This document shows positions 1 through 5,233 of a stretch of DNA of 5,233 nt, one piece after another. Every line of letters begins with the position of its first letter. The stretch's first letter is position 1. The notes under the pieces were generated by a model, which saw only the letters and a program-made list of their open reading frames with translations, was not told the origin of the DNA and did no database searches. Origin of the DNA: Candidatus Krumholzibacteriia bacterium. GTDB lineage: Bacteria; Krumholzibacteriota; Krumholzibacteriia; Krumholzibacteriales; Krumholzibacteriaceae. The position numbers and the translations under genes are program-made. The DNA lies in contig JAQVGR010000161.1 in the NCBI GenBank assembly GCA_028696635.1, positions 1 to 5,233 on the forward strand, written 5' to 3'.

Positions 1-345
1 GTCGCCGTCGATCGAGCCGAAGTTCCCCTGGCCGTCGACGGGCGGGTAGCGCATCGTGAAGTCCTGCGCGAGGCGGGCGACGGCGTCGTAGACGGCGGCC
101 GTTCCGTGCGGATGGTAGTTGCCGGTGACGTCTCCGGTGAGCTTCGCCGACTTGCGGTAGGGCCGGTTGTGGGCGATGTTGAGATCGTTCATCGCCAGCA
201 GGATGCGACGGTGCACTGGCTTGAGCCCGTCTCGCACGTCCGGAAGGGCGCGCGAGACGATGACGCTCATCGAGTAATCGAGGTACGAGCTGCGCATCTC
301 GTCCTCTATGTAGACCGGAATGACGCGCTGCCTGCTGATGTCCAT
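1..345 (-). CDS. gyrA: DNA gyrase subunit A, N-terminal 115 codons (runs off left edge)
   Basis: GyrA is the breakage-reunion subunit of DNA gyrase, the cytoplasmic A2B2 type II topoisomerase that introduces negative supercoils. The 115 visible residues read as a typical GyrA winged-helix start: SSYLDYSMSVIVSRALPDVRDGL at 19-41, KPVHRR at 42-47, NYHPHG at 76-81 and DGQGNFGSIDGD at 104-115. Numbering coincides with E. coli GyrA, so Arg32, Lys42, His45, His78 and His80 are in place, and the window stops seven residues before the catalytic Tyr122. The ATG at 343-345 is supported by a perfect AGGAGG at 355-360, nine bases upstream, and lies 18 bp after the gyrB stop, so the two are surely co-transcribed. 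The quinolone-determining region has Thr82 and Ala83 instead of the E. coli Asp-Ser, with Asp87 retained. ParC is the alternative; pairing with gyrB and the GyrA-like numbering favour GyrA, but the diagnostic C-terminal domain is outside the window. Confidence 0.95.
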   Translation of the reverse strand, partial: MDISRQRVIPVYIEDEMRSSYLDYSMSVIVSRALPDVRDGLKPVHRRILLAMNDLNIAHNRPYRKSAKLTGDVTGNYHPHGTAAVYDAVARLAQDFTMRYPPVDGQGNFGSIDGD

Positions 346-354
346 CCGCTTCGG

Positions 355-360
355 CCTCCT
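355..360 (-). promoter_or_regulatory. Strong ribosome binding site of gyrA
   Basis: The minus strand reads AGGAGG here, a full match to the anti-Shine-Dalgarno complement, nine bases before the gyrA ATG. It sits in the 18-bp gap after the gyrB stop, which leaves no room for a separate promoter and fixes the gyrA start. Confidence 0.85.
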
Positions 361-363
361 TAT

Positions 364-2280
364 CTACACATCCAGGTTGCGAACCTCGAGGGCGTTCTCC
401 TGGATGAACTGTTTCCTCGGCTCCACCTGGTCGCCCATGAGGATCGTGAATATGTGGTCCGCCTCGACGGCGTCCTCGAGGGTGACCTGGAGTATCGTCC
501 GGCGCTCGGGATCCATCGTCGTCATCCACAGCTGCTCCGGGTTCATTTCTCCGAGCCCCTTGTATCGCTGAAGATAGACCCCCTTCGATCCGCCCATCTC
601 CTTGAGTATCTTGTCCTTTTCCTCGTCGTCGTAGGCGTACCGGTCGTCGCTTCCCTTTCGCACCCGGTACAGCGGCGGCTGCGCGATGTAGATGCACCCC
701 TGCGAGATCAGCTCGGGCATGTACCGGAAGAACAGCGTGAGGATCAGGGTGCGGATGTGCGCGCCGTCGACGTCCGCGTCCGTCATGATCACGATCTTGC
801 GGTACCGGATCTTCGATATGTCGAAGTCCTCCTCGCCGACGCCGGTGCCGAGCGCCGTGATGACGGTCTTTATCTCCTCGTTGGCGAGAACCTTGTCGAG
901 CCGGGCCTTCTCGACGTTGAGGATCTTTCCCTTGAGCGGCAGGATCGCTTGGAAGCGCCTGTCTCTGCCCTGCTTCGCCGAGCCCCCCGCCGAGTCGCCC
1001 TCGACGAGGTAGAGCTCGCACTGCTCGGGATCGGTCATCGAGCAGTCCGCAAGCTTGCCGGGGAGCGACCCCGATTCGAGGGCCGACTTGCGGCGCACGA
1101 GGTCGCGCGCCTTGCGGGCGGCGTCGCGCGCGCGCGCGGACTGCATCGCCTTCTCGATGATACGCTTGGCGATCGGCGGGTTCTCCTCGAGATACTCGCC
1201 GAGTTTCTGTCCCACCACCTGCTCGACGACCCCCCTGATCTCGCTGTTGCCGAGCTTCGCCTTCGTCTGCCCCTCGAACTGGGGATCGGGGAGCTTCACG
1301 CTGACGACGGCGGTCAGTCCCTCGCGCACGTCGTCGCCGGAGAGCGTCGTGCTCGTCCTGCTTCGCTTGAACAGGTTGTTCTTCTGGGCATAGTTGTTCA
1401 GCGTGCGCGTGAGCGCCGTCTTGAAACCGACCAGATGCGTGCCGCCGTCGACCGTGTTGATGTTGTTCGCGAAGCAGAATATCTTCTCGTTGTACGAATC
1501 GTTGTACTGGATCGCGATGTCTATCTCGTACGGATCGGCGTGGTCCTCGAAGTAGATGGGCTTCTTGTGCAGCACCTCGCGGTTTTCGTTGAGGAATTTC
1601 ACGAAGGAGACTATGCCGCCGGAGTAGTTGAAATCGTGCCTCTTGCCGGTGCGCTCGTCGCTGAAGACGATGTTGATGCCCTTGTTGAGGAAGGCGAGCT
1701 CCCGCATCCTGAGCGACAGGGTGTCGAAACTGTAGGTGAGCGTCGTGAAGACCTTTTCGTCCGGCATGAAGGTGACGATCGTGCCCCTGCCGTCCTTCTT
1801 CCCCGTCTGCGGCTTCGTCTTGAGGTCGTACGCCGGCTTGCCGCGCTCGTACCGCTGCGTGTAGACCTTGCCGTCCCGCAGGATCTCGACCTCGAGCCAC
1901 TCCGAGAGGGCGTTGACGACCGACACGCCGACGCCGTGCAGTCCTCCCGAGACGCGGTAGCTGTCGTGGTCGAACTTGCCTCCGGCATGCAGGGTCGTCA
2001 TCACGACCTCGACCGCCGGGCGCTTCTGCGTCGGATGCCGGTCGACGGGGATCCCCCTCCCGTCGTCGGCGACCGTCACCGCGCCGTCCTTGCGGATCGT
2101 GACCTCGATCCTCGTGCAGTGGCCGGCCATCGCCTCGTCGATCGAGTTGTCGACCACCTCGTATATCATGTGATGCAGCCCGTGCAGATCGGTGCTGCCG
2201 ATGTACATCGCCGGCCGCTTCCTGACCGCGTCGAGCCCCTTGAGGACCTGTATCCCCTTGGCGGTGTATTCTGCGCTCAT
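364..2280 (-). CDS. gyrB: DNA gyrase subunit B (638 aa)
   Basis: GyrB is the ATPase subunit of gyrase and powers strand passage with GyrA. Domains in order: a GHKL ATPase (about 1-215) with catalytic Glu41, Asn45 of the Mg site, Asp72 in the adenine-binding ADDGRGIPV motif and the ATP-lid glycines GGLHGVG at 112-118; a transducer domain (about 216-390) with the QTK loop at 338-340, whose Lys340 contacts the ATP gamma-phosphate; a TOPRIM domain with EGDSAGGSA at 427-435, PLKGKILNVEKAR at 448-460 and DADVDGAHIR at 501-510 (metal ligands Glu427, Asp501, Asp503); and the C-terminal tail with QRYKGLGEMNPEQLW at 571-585. The 638-residue length equals the short form (as in Bacillus) without the large insert of E. 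coli GyrB. The ATG overlaps the dciA stop as ATGA, with AGGGAG at 2287-2292 six bases upstream, implying translational coupling. The stop is TAG. ParE is a possible confusion, but gyrA follows directly. Confidence 0.98.
   Translation of the reverse strand: MSAEYTAKGIQVLKGLDAVRKRPAMYIGSTDLHGLHHMIYEVVDNSIDEAMAGHCTRIEVTIRKDGAVTVADDGRGIPVDRHPTQKRPAVEVVMTTLHAGGKFDHDSYRVSGGLHGVGVSVVNALSEWLEVEILRDGKVYTQRYERGKPAYDLKTKPQTGKKDGRGTIVTFMPDEKVFTTLTYSFDTLSLRMRELAFLNKGINIVFSDERTGKRHDFNYSGGIVSFVKFLNENREVLHKKPIYFEDHADPYEIDIAIQYNDSYNEKIFCFANNINTVDGGTHLVGFKTALTRTLNNYAQKNNLFKRSRTSTTLSGDDVREGLTAVVSVKLPDPQFEGQTKAKLGNSEIRGVVEQVVGQKLGEYLEENPPIAKRIIEKAMQSARARDAARKARDLVRRKSALESGSLPGKLADCSMTDPEQCELYLVEGDSAGGSAKQGRDRRFQAILPLKGKILNVEKARLDKVLANEEIKTVITALGTGVGEEDFDISKIRYRKIVIMTDADVDGAHIRTLILTLFFRYMPELISQGCIYIAQPPLYRVRKGSDDRYAYDDEEKDKILKEMGGSKGVYLQRYKGLGEMNPEQLWMTTMDPERRTILQVTLEDAVEADHIFTILMGDQVEPRKQFIQENALEVRNLDV
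1125..1138. repeat. (CG)7 alternating tract inside gyrB
   Basis: Fourteen bases of uninterrupted CG alternation lie within the gyrB codons for the Ser-Ala-Arg-Ala-Arg stretch near residues 381-385. Alternating CG is the sequence most prone to left-handed Z-DNA under negative supercoiling. It is fully explained as coding sequence (alternating GCG and CGC codons), so any structural role is speculation. Confidence 0.45.
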
Positions 2281-2594
2281 TCCTCGCTCCCTGCCCGTTT
2301 CATTCTCAGCCGTATCTCGGTCACGCCGAGCCCGGGGAACCGTTCGTGGATCTTTTCGATGATTCGTTTCTGATGGAACCGGAGTTCCTGCATCCAGGCG
2401 TTATCGCACACCTCGACCAGGAGGACCCCTCCCCGGACCTCGACCGGATTGCTGCGCGCCGCGAGGAGATCTCCCACTATCCGGTCCCAGTCCCCGACCA
2501 GGCGGGCCTCCTCGAGCCGCCCGGCGATGCCGAGGTTCCTGAAGACCGCGGGGATGATGTCCCCGATGATTCCCAACCCTTTCTTCCTGGCCAT
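2277..2594 (-). CDS. dciA: DciA-like DUF721 protein, predicted replicative helicase-loading factor (105 aa)
   Basis: This small protein matches the DUF721 (DciA) family, the ancestral bacterial factor that interacts with the replicative helicase DnaB and helps load it in species lacking DnaC or DnaI. Visible family features are the GDWDRIVG motif with Trp36 and Gly41, followed by a short basic/Pro stretch (ARSNPVEV, 46-53), the beta-hairpin GGVLLVEVCDNAWMQEL with Trp67 (55-71), a helix of charged residues (72-85) and the closing VTEIRLRM strand (91-98). At 105 residues it is essentially the bare domain without the long disordered tail seen in some relatives. The ATG at 2592-2594 has GGGAG at 2604-2608, nine bases upstream. 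The gene sits between recF and gyrB, as DUF721 genes do in Mycobacterium, and its stop overlaps the gyrB start by 4 bp. The family match is clear by eye; the helicase-loading role is inferred from studied homologues. Confidence 0.88.
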   Translation of the reverse strand: MARKKGLGIIGDIIPAVFRNLGIAGRLEEARLVGDWDRIVGDLLAARSNPVEVRGGVLLVEVCDNAWMQELRFHQKRIIEKIHERFPGLGVTEIRLRMKRAGSEE

Positions 2595-2707
2595 TTCCCG
2601 CGGCTCCCGGCTCGCTCCATGTCCGCAGAATAGTAGTACTCGCCGCCGCCGAATGGAAGGAAAATATGGGGGTTACGGGGCCCCGGAGAACGACGCCCGC
2701 GGAGGAT
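2595..2707 (-). other. recF-dciA spacer, the longest gap inside the gene cluster
   Basis: This 113-bp spacer is the only place inside the cluster with room for regulation. It contains a 10-bp perfect palindrome, CGGGGCCCCG at 2676-2685, and a TACTAT minus-strand hexamer at 2630-2635 that could serve as a -10 box for dciA-gyrB-gyrA, but no recognisable -35 lies at the right distance. The palindrome has no loop and is not followed on the minus strand by a real T-run, so it is not a convincing terminator. An internal gyrase promoter here is plausible only from position. Confidence 0.25.
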
Positions 2708-3838
2708 TCACCCCCCTGCGCACCCCGGCTCCCCGGCCGTCCCGGAGAATACCCCCGCCTTGACGGTGAGCCACGATCCGCCCCCGCGCCCCGCCGGCAC
2801 GTCCTCGGGGCGGGGCGAGGTGATGAAGCTCTGATACCGGTCCGAGAGGACGGCTCTCACCCCGTCGGCGACCTGCGCGTCCAGCTCGGAGAAGAGATCG
2901 TCGAGGAGGACGATCGGCCGCTCTCCCCGGCGTTCGAGTATCACCGCGGCCTGCGCCAGGCGCAGGGCGATCGCCGTCAGCCGCAGGCGTCCCTGGGAAC
3001 CGTACCTTCGCAGGTCGACCCCCCCCGCGCGGATCGCCATGTCGTCGCAGTGGGGACCGCTGAGGGTGTATCCCCGTCTCGCCTCCGTCTCCCGCGTCGA
3101 GGCCAGCGTCTCGAGGATCGTCGTTTCCGCCTCTTCCGGGCGGGGGCCGAACGAGGGGGTGTAGACGAGCTCGAGCCCGTCGCCGCCGATTACCGTCGAG
3201 CAGATATCCCGGGCGCGCGCCTCGAGGATCCCGAGCGTCTCGATCCGTCCCCTGATCACCGCCGCCCCCGACTGAGCCATGACGAGGTCCCACGCGTCGA
3301 GCTGTCGCTCGTCGAGCCTCCCCCCCGCGGCGGCTTCCCGGAGGAGCGCGTTTCTCTGCCGCAGCGCCGACCGGTACTGCCGGTACCGGTCGAGGAATTC
3401 GGGAGAGATCAGCGCCGCCGTGTAATCGAGGTAGAGCCGTCTCGCCGCCGGCGGGCCGGCGGCGAGCTCGCTGTCGGCCGGCGTGAACAGGACGCTCGGC
3501 AACAGCCCGACGAGTTCTCCCATGCCTCCGAGGGCCGTGCCGTTGACCGCCGCCCTGACTCTGCCGCCCCGCTCCAGCCCCGCCTCAATCCGGAATCCGA
3601 CGCCGCTGTCGCTGCGGCCCGACAGCCTGAGGAAGAAACGGCCGGATCCGAATCCGACCATCTCCGAAGCGCGCCGCGTCCGGAACGAGCGGCCGAGCGA
3701 GAAGAGGTGGATCGCCTCGAGAAGATTCGTCTTCCCCTGGGCATTGCGCCCGGTGATGTAATTGAAGGTGCCCGAGAAGGACAGATGAGCCGACTCGATG
3801 TTCCTGAACCCGCTGAGCTCGAGGCGCTCGACGATCAC
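2708..3838 (-). CDS. recF: RecF, DNA gap-repair and replication-restart ATPase (376 aa)
   Basis: RecF is an SMC/ABC-like ATPase that, with RecO and RecR, helps place RecA on single-stranded gaps and stalled forks. The sequence opens with the family signature of a strand ending in SGFRNI (9-14), then Walker A GRNAQGKTN at 30-38 with Lys36 and Thr37. The LxRRLYLDY region is near 131-139, GPHCDD at 261-266, the ABC signature GSQGRLRLTAIALRLAQ at 280-296, Walker B IVLLDD at 309-314 and the D-loop FSELD at 316-320. Length is normal. The signature reads SQGRLR where Bacillus RecF has SQGQQR; E. coli also deviates, so this is probably not functional loss. The start is GTG (3836-3838): an in-frame TGA at 3845-3847 rules out a longer form, and GGTGA at 3845-3849 is a ribosome binding site six bases upstream. 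It follows dnaN after 26 bp, as in many origin regions, without an S4-domain yaaA gene between. Confidence 0.96.
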   Translation of the reverse strand: MIVERLELSGFRNIESAHLSFSGTFNYITGRNAQGKTNLLEAIHLFSLGRSFRTRRASEMVGFGSGRFFLRLSGRSDSGVGFRIEAGLERGGRVRAAVNGTALGGMGELVGLLPSVLFTPADSELAAGPPAARRLYLDYTAALISPEFLDRYRQYRSALRQRNALLREAAAGGRLDERQLDAWDLVMAQSGAAVIRGRIETLGILEARARDICSTVIGGDGLELVYTPSFGPRPEEAETTILETLASTRETEARRGYTLSGPHCDDMAIRAGGVDLRRYGSQGRLRLTAIALRLAQAAVILERRGERPIVLLDDLFSELDAQVADGVRAVLSDRYQSFITSPRPEDVPAGRGGGSWLTVKAGVFSGTAGEPGCAGG

Positions 3839-3844
3839 GCCGCG

Positions 3845-3849
3845 TCACC
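3845..3849 (-). promoter_or_regulatory. Ribosome binding site of recF overlapping an in-frame stop
   Basis: On the minus strand GGTGA matches part of the AAGGAGGTGA anti-Shine-Dalgarno complement and lies six bases before the GTG start. Its TGA is in the recF frame, so translation cannot begin further upstream. This settles GTG as the recF start. Confidence 0.5.
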
Positions 3850-3864
3850 GCGCTTCCCGGCGGA

Positions 3865-4971
3865 TCAATTTATCCGCAGCGGCATCACGATGCACAGCTG
3901 CCTGATGTCGCCTTTCTGCGCCACCGGAGAGACAAGCGCCGCATTGTCCGGGCGATCGAGCTGGAAGGAGATCTCCTCCCCGTCGATCGTCCTGAGGATA
4001 TCCTGCACGTACGCGGCGTTGTACCCTATATCCATCGGCTCCTCCGACCATGTCGCCTCGATCTCCTCCCTCGCCTCGCCGAGGTCCTGTGTCGTCACAT
4101 GCAGCGTCAGCATGCCGGCTTCGAGAGAGAAGACGACCTGGTGCGTGAGCGCGTCGGAGAGGATCGACACGCGCTTCGTTGCGGCCGAAAGCGCGTCCCG
4201 GGAGACGACGAGCTCCTTCGGGTTCTTCGTCGGGATCACTTTCTGGTAGTTCGGGAACGGACCTTCGAGAAGCCGGGAATATATGGATACGTCCTCCATC
4301 TCGAACGAGATGCTGTTCTCGCCGACCGCGATCCGTATTCCCTCTTCCTTCTCCGCATAGGCGCGGAACGTGCTCATGGCCTTCGGGGGCACGATGACCT
4401 CGGTCTTCTGGACCGCTCCGAGAGGTATCTTCGCCTCGACCTTGGCCAGCCGGTGCCCGTCCGTGGATATCAGCGACAGCCCGCTGCGGCCTATCTCCCA
4501 GAGCACCCCGCAGAGAGCCGGACGCGTGATATCGTTCGAAACGGCATATATCGTCTTCTGAATGAGGCGCCCGAGCAGGCCGGACTCGACCGCGAACTCC
4601 GTTCGGCTGTCCTGTTTCGGGATCTTCGGAAAATCGCCCGCCGGTCTGCCGTTCACCGAGAACCTGCTCCGGCCGCAGGAGATCGTGAGTTTGTCGCCAT
4701 CGACGGTCATCGTCGCCTCGTCGCCGGAGAGGGACTTGACGATCTCCGCCATCTTCCTGGCCGGTGCCGCGACGCTCCCTTCTCCCTCTACCTTCCCCCC
4801 CACCCGCGATGTAACCGATATATCGAGATCGGTCGCCGAGAAGGTCACCCCGGAGGCGTCGGCGTTTATGAGAACCATGGAGAGTATCGGCATCGTCGTC
4901 TTCGCCGGCACGACCGATGAGATCGCATTCATCTTCCTCGTCAGCTCTGGGAGCGGGACCTGGATCTTCAC
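3865..4971 (-). CDS. dnaN: DNA polymerase III beta subunit, sliding clamp (368 aa)
   Basis: DnaN forms the ring-shaped dimer that encircles DNA and tethers DNA polymerase III and many repair proteins. It consists of three similar clamp domains, roughly 1-120, 121-245 and 246-368, and the length is the usual one for the family. Visible landmarks are FSATDLDISV (44-53) in domain I, TRPALCGV (149-156) and TDGHRLA (170-176) in domain II, PFPNYQKVIP (238-247) at the domain II-III junction and the C-terminal VMPLRIN, equivalent to the MPMRL tail of E. coli. TDGHRLA, the PFPNY region and the MPLR tail make up the hydrophobic pocket that binds clamp-binding motifs of partners, so the clamp appears functional. 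The start is GTG (4969-4971), fixed by AGGAGG at 4979-4984, seven bases upstream. The stop is TGA, 26 bp before recF. Several isoleucines use ATA, unusual for such a GC-rich gene. Confidence 0.98.
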   Translation of the reverse strand: MKIQVPLPELTRKMNAISSVVPAKTTMPILSMVLINADASGVTFSATDLDISVTSRVGGKVEGEGSVAAPARKMAEIVKSLSGDEATMTVDGDKLTISCGRSRFSVNGRPAGDFPKIPKQDSRTEFAVESGLLGRLIQKTIYAVSNDITRPALCGVLWEIGRSGLSLISTDGHRLAKVEAKIPLGAVQKTEVIVPPKAMSTFRAYAEKEEGIRIAVGENSISFEMEDVSIYSRLLEGPFPNYQKVIPTKNPKELVVSRDALSAATKRVSILSDALTHQVVFSLEAGMLTLHVTTQDLGEAREEIEATWSEEPMDIGYNAAYVQDILRTIDGEEISFQLDRPDNAALVSPVAQKGDIRQLCIVMPLRIN

Positions 4972-4978
4972 GCCTCTA

Positions 4979-4984
4979 CCTCCT
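4979..4984 (-). promoter_or_regulatory. Strong ribosome binding site that fixes the GTG start of dnaN
   Basis: The minus strand reads AGGAGG seven bases before the GTG of dnaN. The next in-frame ATG is at codon 14, well inside the conserved first helix, so the GTG is the right start. The site lies four bases downstream of a small GC-rich inverted repeat (4989-5005). Confidence 0.85.
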
Positions 4985-4988
4985 GGAA

Positions 4989-5005
4989 GCCGCCTCGCCT
5001 GCGGC
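4989..5005 (-). repeat. Short inverted repeat in the dnaN leader
   Basis: On the minus strand GCCGC (5001-5005) and GCGGC (4989-4993) can pair around a 7-base loop, with a possible extra G-U pair. The foot of the stem is four bases before the dnaN Shine-Dalgarno, so folding could modulate ribosome access. A five-pair stem is easily found by chance in GC-rich DNA. Confidence 0.2.
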
Positions 5006-5063
5006 CGGTCGCCTCATGGAGTGTGATCATCCTTTCGATCCGATACCCTGTTACGGGAACGAA

Positions 5064-5093
5064 AGCATACGGCACCGCGGGGATGATATTCAA
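5064..5093 (-). promoter_or_regulatory. Candidate sigma70-type promoter of dnaN
   Basis: On the minus strand TTGAAT (5088-5093) and TATGCT (5064-5069) are separated by 18 bases; each differs from the TTGACA/TATAAT consensus at two positions. Transcription would start near 5055-5058, leaving a leader of about 85 bases before dnaN. It would drive dnaN-recF and perhaps the whole cluster. The match is moderate and the sigma factor preference of this organism is unknown. Confidence 0.3.
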
Positions 5094-5134
5094 GGAAAAA
5101 GGTTGGCGGATGAGGGACGTTTCCGGATCAAGAG

Positions 5135-5151
5135 CTATATATATTCTATAA
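5135..5151. other. AT-rich tract, candidate duplex-unwinding element
   Basis: In otherwise GC-rich DNA this 17-base stretch has only two G/C positions (5135 and 5146), with ten consecutive A/T bases at 5136-5145, largely TA steps, which melt most easily. It lies on the dnaN side of the triplet run, where the unwinding region is in the Bacillus subtilis dnaA-dnaN origin. An alternative is an AT-rich -10 region of a promoter. Confidence 0.5.
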
Positions 5152-5169
5152 CAGTAGTAGTAATAGGAG
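5149..5169 (+). other. DnaA-trio-like repeat (TAG-type triplets)
   Basis: The plus strand contains the in-phase triplets CAG TAG TAG TAA TAG GAG at 5152-5169, with TAA before them at 5149-5151. Read 3' to 5' from the box side, after GAG come GAT, AAT, GAT, GAT, GAC and AAT, matching the published DnaA-trio pattern in which the middle base is A and the first is G or A. DnaA-trios bind DnaA on single-stranded DNA and lie between DnaA boxes and the unwinding site. Position, phase and polarity all agree with that role; the proof is functional and absent here. Confidence 0.6.
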
Positions 5170-5170
5170 A

Positions 5171-5187
5171 TGTTGAGACGTTGAAAA
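5171..5187 (-). promoter_or_regulatory. Two tandem divergent DnaA-box-like sequences
   Basis: On the minus strand TTTTCAACG (5179-5187) and GTCTCAACA (5171-5179) share the core TCAAC eight bases apart. Each has three mismatches to the DnaA box TTATCCACA, both with A for C at position 6. On sequence alone this is poor, but they sit directly beside the trio-like run in the same orientation as the tandem boxes of the Bacillus subtilis origin. They may be lineage-specific weak boxes, or the true boxes may lie beyond the right edge. Confidence 0.35.
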
Positions 5188-5233
5188 CCGTCGGGAACAC
5201 GCGACAGTCACCGGTAAAAGCACGACAGACGAT

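Larger units (their letters stand above)
4972..5233 (-). other. dnaN upstream region: 5' leader and putative origin side of the chromosome
   Basis: No convincing gene occupies these 262 bases. On the minus strand, the two frames that stay open at the right edge run into stops around 5135-5150 and do not resemble the DnaA C-terminus; the third stops within the first ten codons. The half nearest dnaN (4972-5100) is GC-rich and looks like a promoter and leader. The far half holds an AT-rich tract, TAG-type triplets and two box-like sequences that together resemble a bacterial origin unwinding element. No exact consensus DnaA box (TTATCCACA) is present on either strand. By the usual dnaA-oriC-dnaN order, the end of dnaA should lie to the right of the window. 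Confidence 0.6.

Noticed and set aside
106..2373. Long plus-strand open frame of 755 codons opposite gyrB
   Set aside because: It is antisense to a gyrB with every catalytic motif intact; the product is rich in Arg, Val, Leu and Asp as expected for the mirror of GC-rich codons, and has no recognisable domain.
2630..2640. Second TAGTAG motif in the recF-dciA spacer as another DnaA-trio
   Set aside because: Only two triplets, no adjacent AT-rich tract or box-like sequence.
2676..2685. Palindrome CGGGGCCCCG as a terminator or operator between recF and dciA
   Set aside because: There is no loop and no T-run after it on the minus strand; a 10-bp GC palindrome is expected by chance at this composition.
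2673..3293. Minus-strand open frame of 206 codons overlapping recF in another frame
   Set aside because: Gly/Arg/Pro-rich translation without motifs, inside intact recF.
2666..4249. Plus-strand open frame of 527 codons opposite recF and part of dnaN
   Set aside because: Composition is Arg/Pro/Glu-rich and low in hydrophobic core; it crosses two real genes on the other strand and is a shadow of their codon bias.
5020..5032. TGTGATCAT-like sequence as a DnaA box
   Set aside because: Three or more mismatches on either strand and no neighbouring boxes or trios.
5200..5228. Direct repeat CGCGACAG / CACGACAG spaced exactly 21 bp (two helical turns)
   Set aside because: Only 7 of 8 bases match and two copies are seen; the window ends here, so a longer array cannot be judged.
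5136..5233. Open minus-strand frame at the right edge as the end of dnaA
   Set aside because: The roughly 30 codons before the stop do not resemble the DnaA C-terminal domain and run through the AT-rich and triplet DNA.

Overview
The window is a stretch of a GC-rich bacterial chromosome next to the replication origin. All five recognisable genes lie on the minus strand and are tightly packed. In transcription order (right to left) they are dnaN (sliding clamp), recF (gap repair and replication restart), dciA (a DUF721-family helicase-loading factor), gyrB and the first 115 codons of gyrA, which runs off the left edge. This order, with a DUF721 gene between recF and gyrB, is the ancestral origin-proximal layout known from actinobacteria among others. 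dnaA is not in the window and would be expected just beyond the right edge.

Region by region: 1-345 is the gyrA 5' end; 364-2280 is gyrB, whose start overlaps the dciA stop by 4 bp; 2277-2594 is dciA; 2595-2707 is a 113-bp spacer; 2708-3838 is recF with a GTG start; 3865-4971 is dnaN, also with a GTG start. 4972-5233 holds no convincing gene. Its right half looks like the unwinding side of a replication origin: an AT-rich tract (5135-5151), a run of DnaA-trio-like triplets (5149-5169) and two tandem sequences resembling DnaA boxes (5171-5187). Order and polarity (boxes, then trios, then AT-rich DNA, then dnaN) match the Bacillus subtilis dnaA-dnaN intergenic origin.

The genes form one functional set. 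Initiation would occur on the right, the clamp tethers the polymerase, DciA assists the replicative helicase, RecF acts at gaps and stalled forks, and gyrase removes the positive supercoils made by the forks. All five are transcribed away from the putative origin, so transcription and replication are co-directional.

Organism: high GC with regular use of the ATA isoleucine codon, a GyrA N-terminus carrying Thr-Ala at positions 82-83, and a 638-residue GyrB without the proteobacterial insert. By recollection of similar proteins this suggests an uncultivated lineage near the FCB group (Eisenbacteria, Krumholzibacteria or Latescibacteria-like). That placement is weak, and only a database or tree comparison would settle it. 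I see no mobile element, CRISPR array, RNA gene or unfamiliar gene system. The parts most worth a second look are the putative origin and the GyrA quinolone-region residues.
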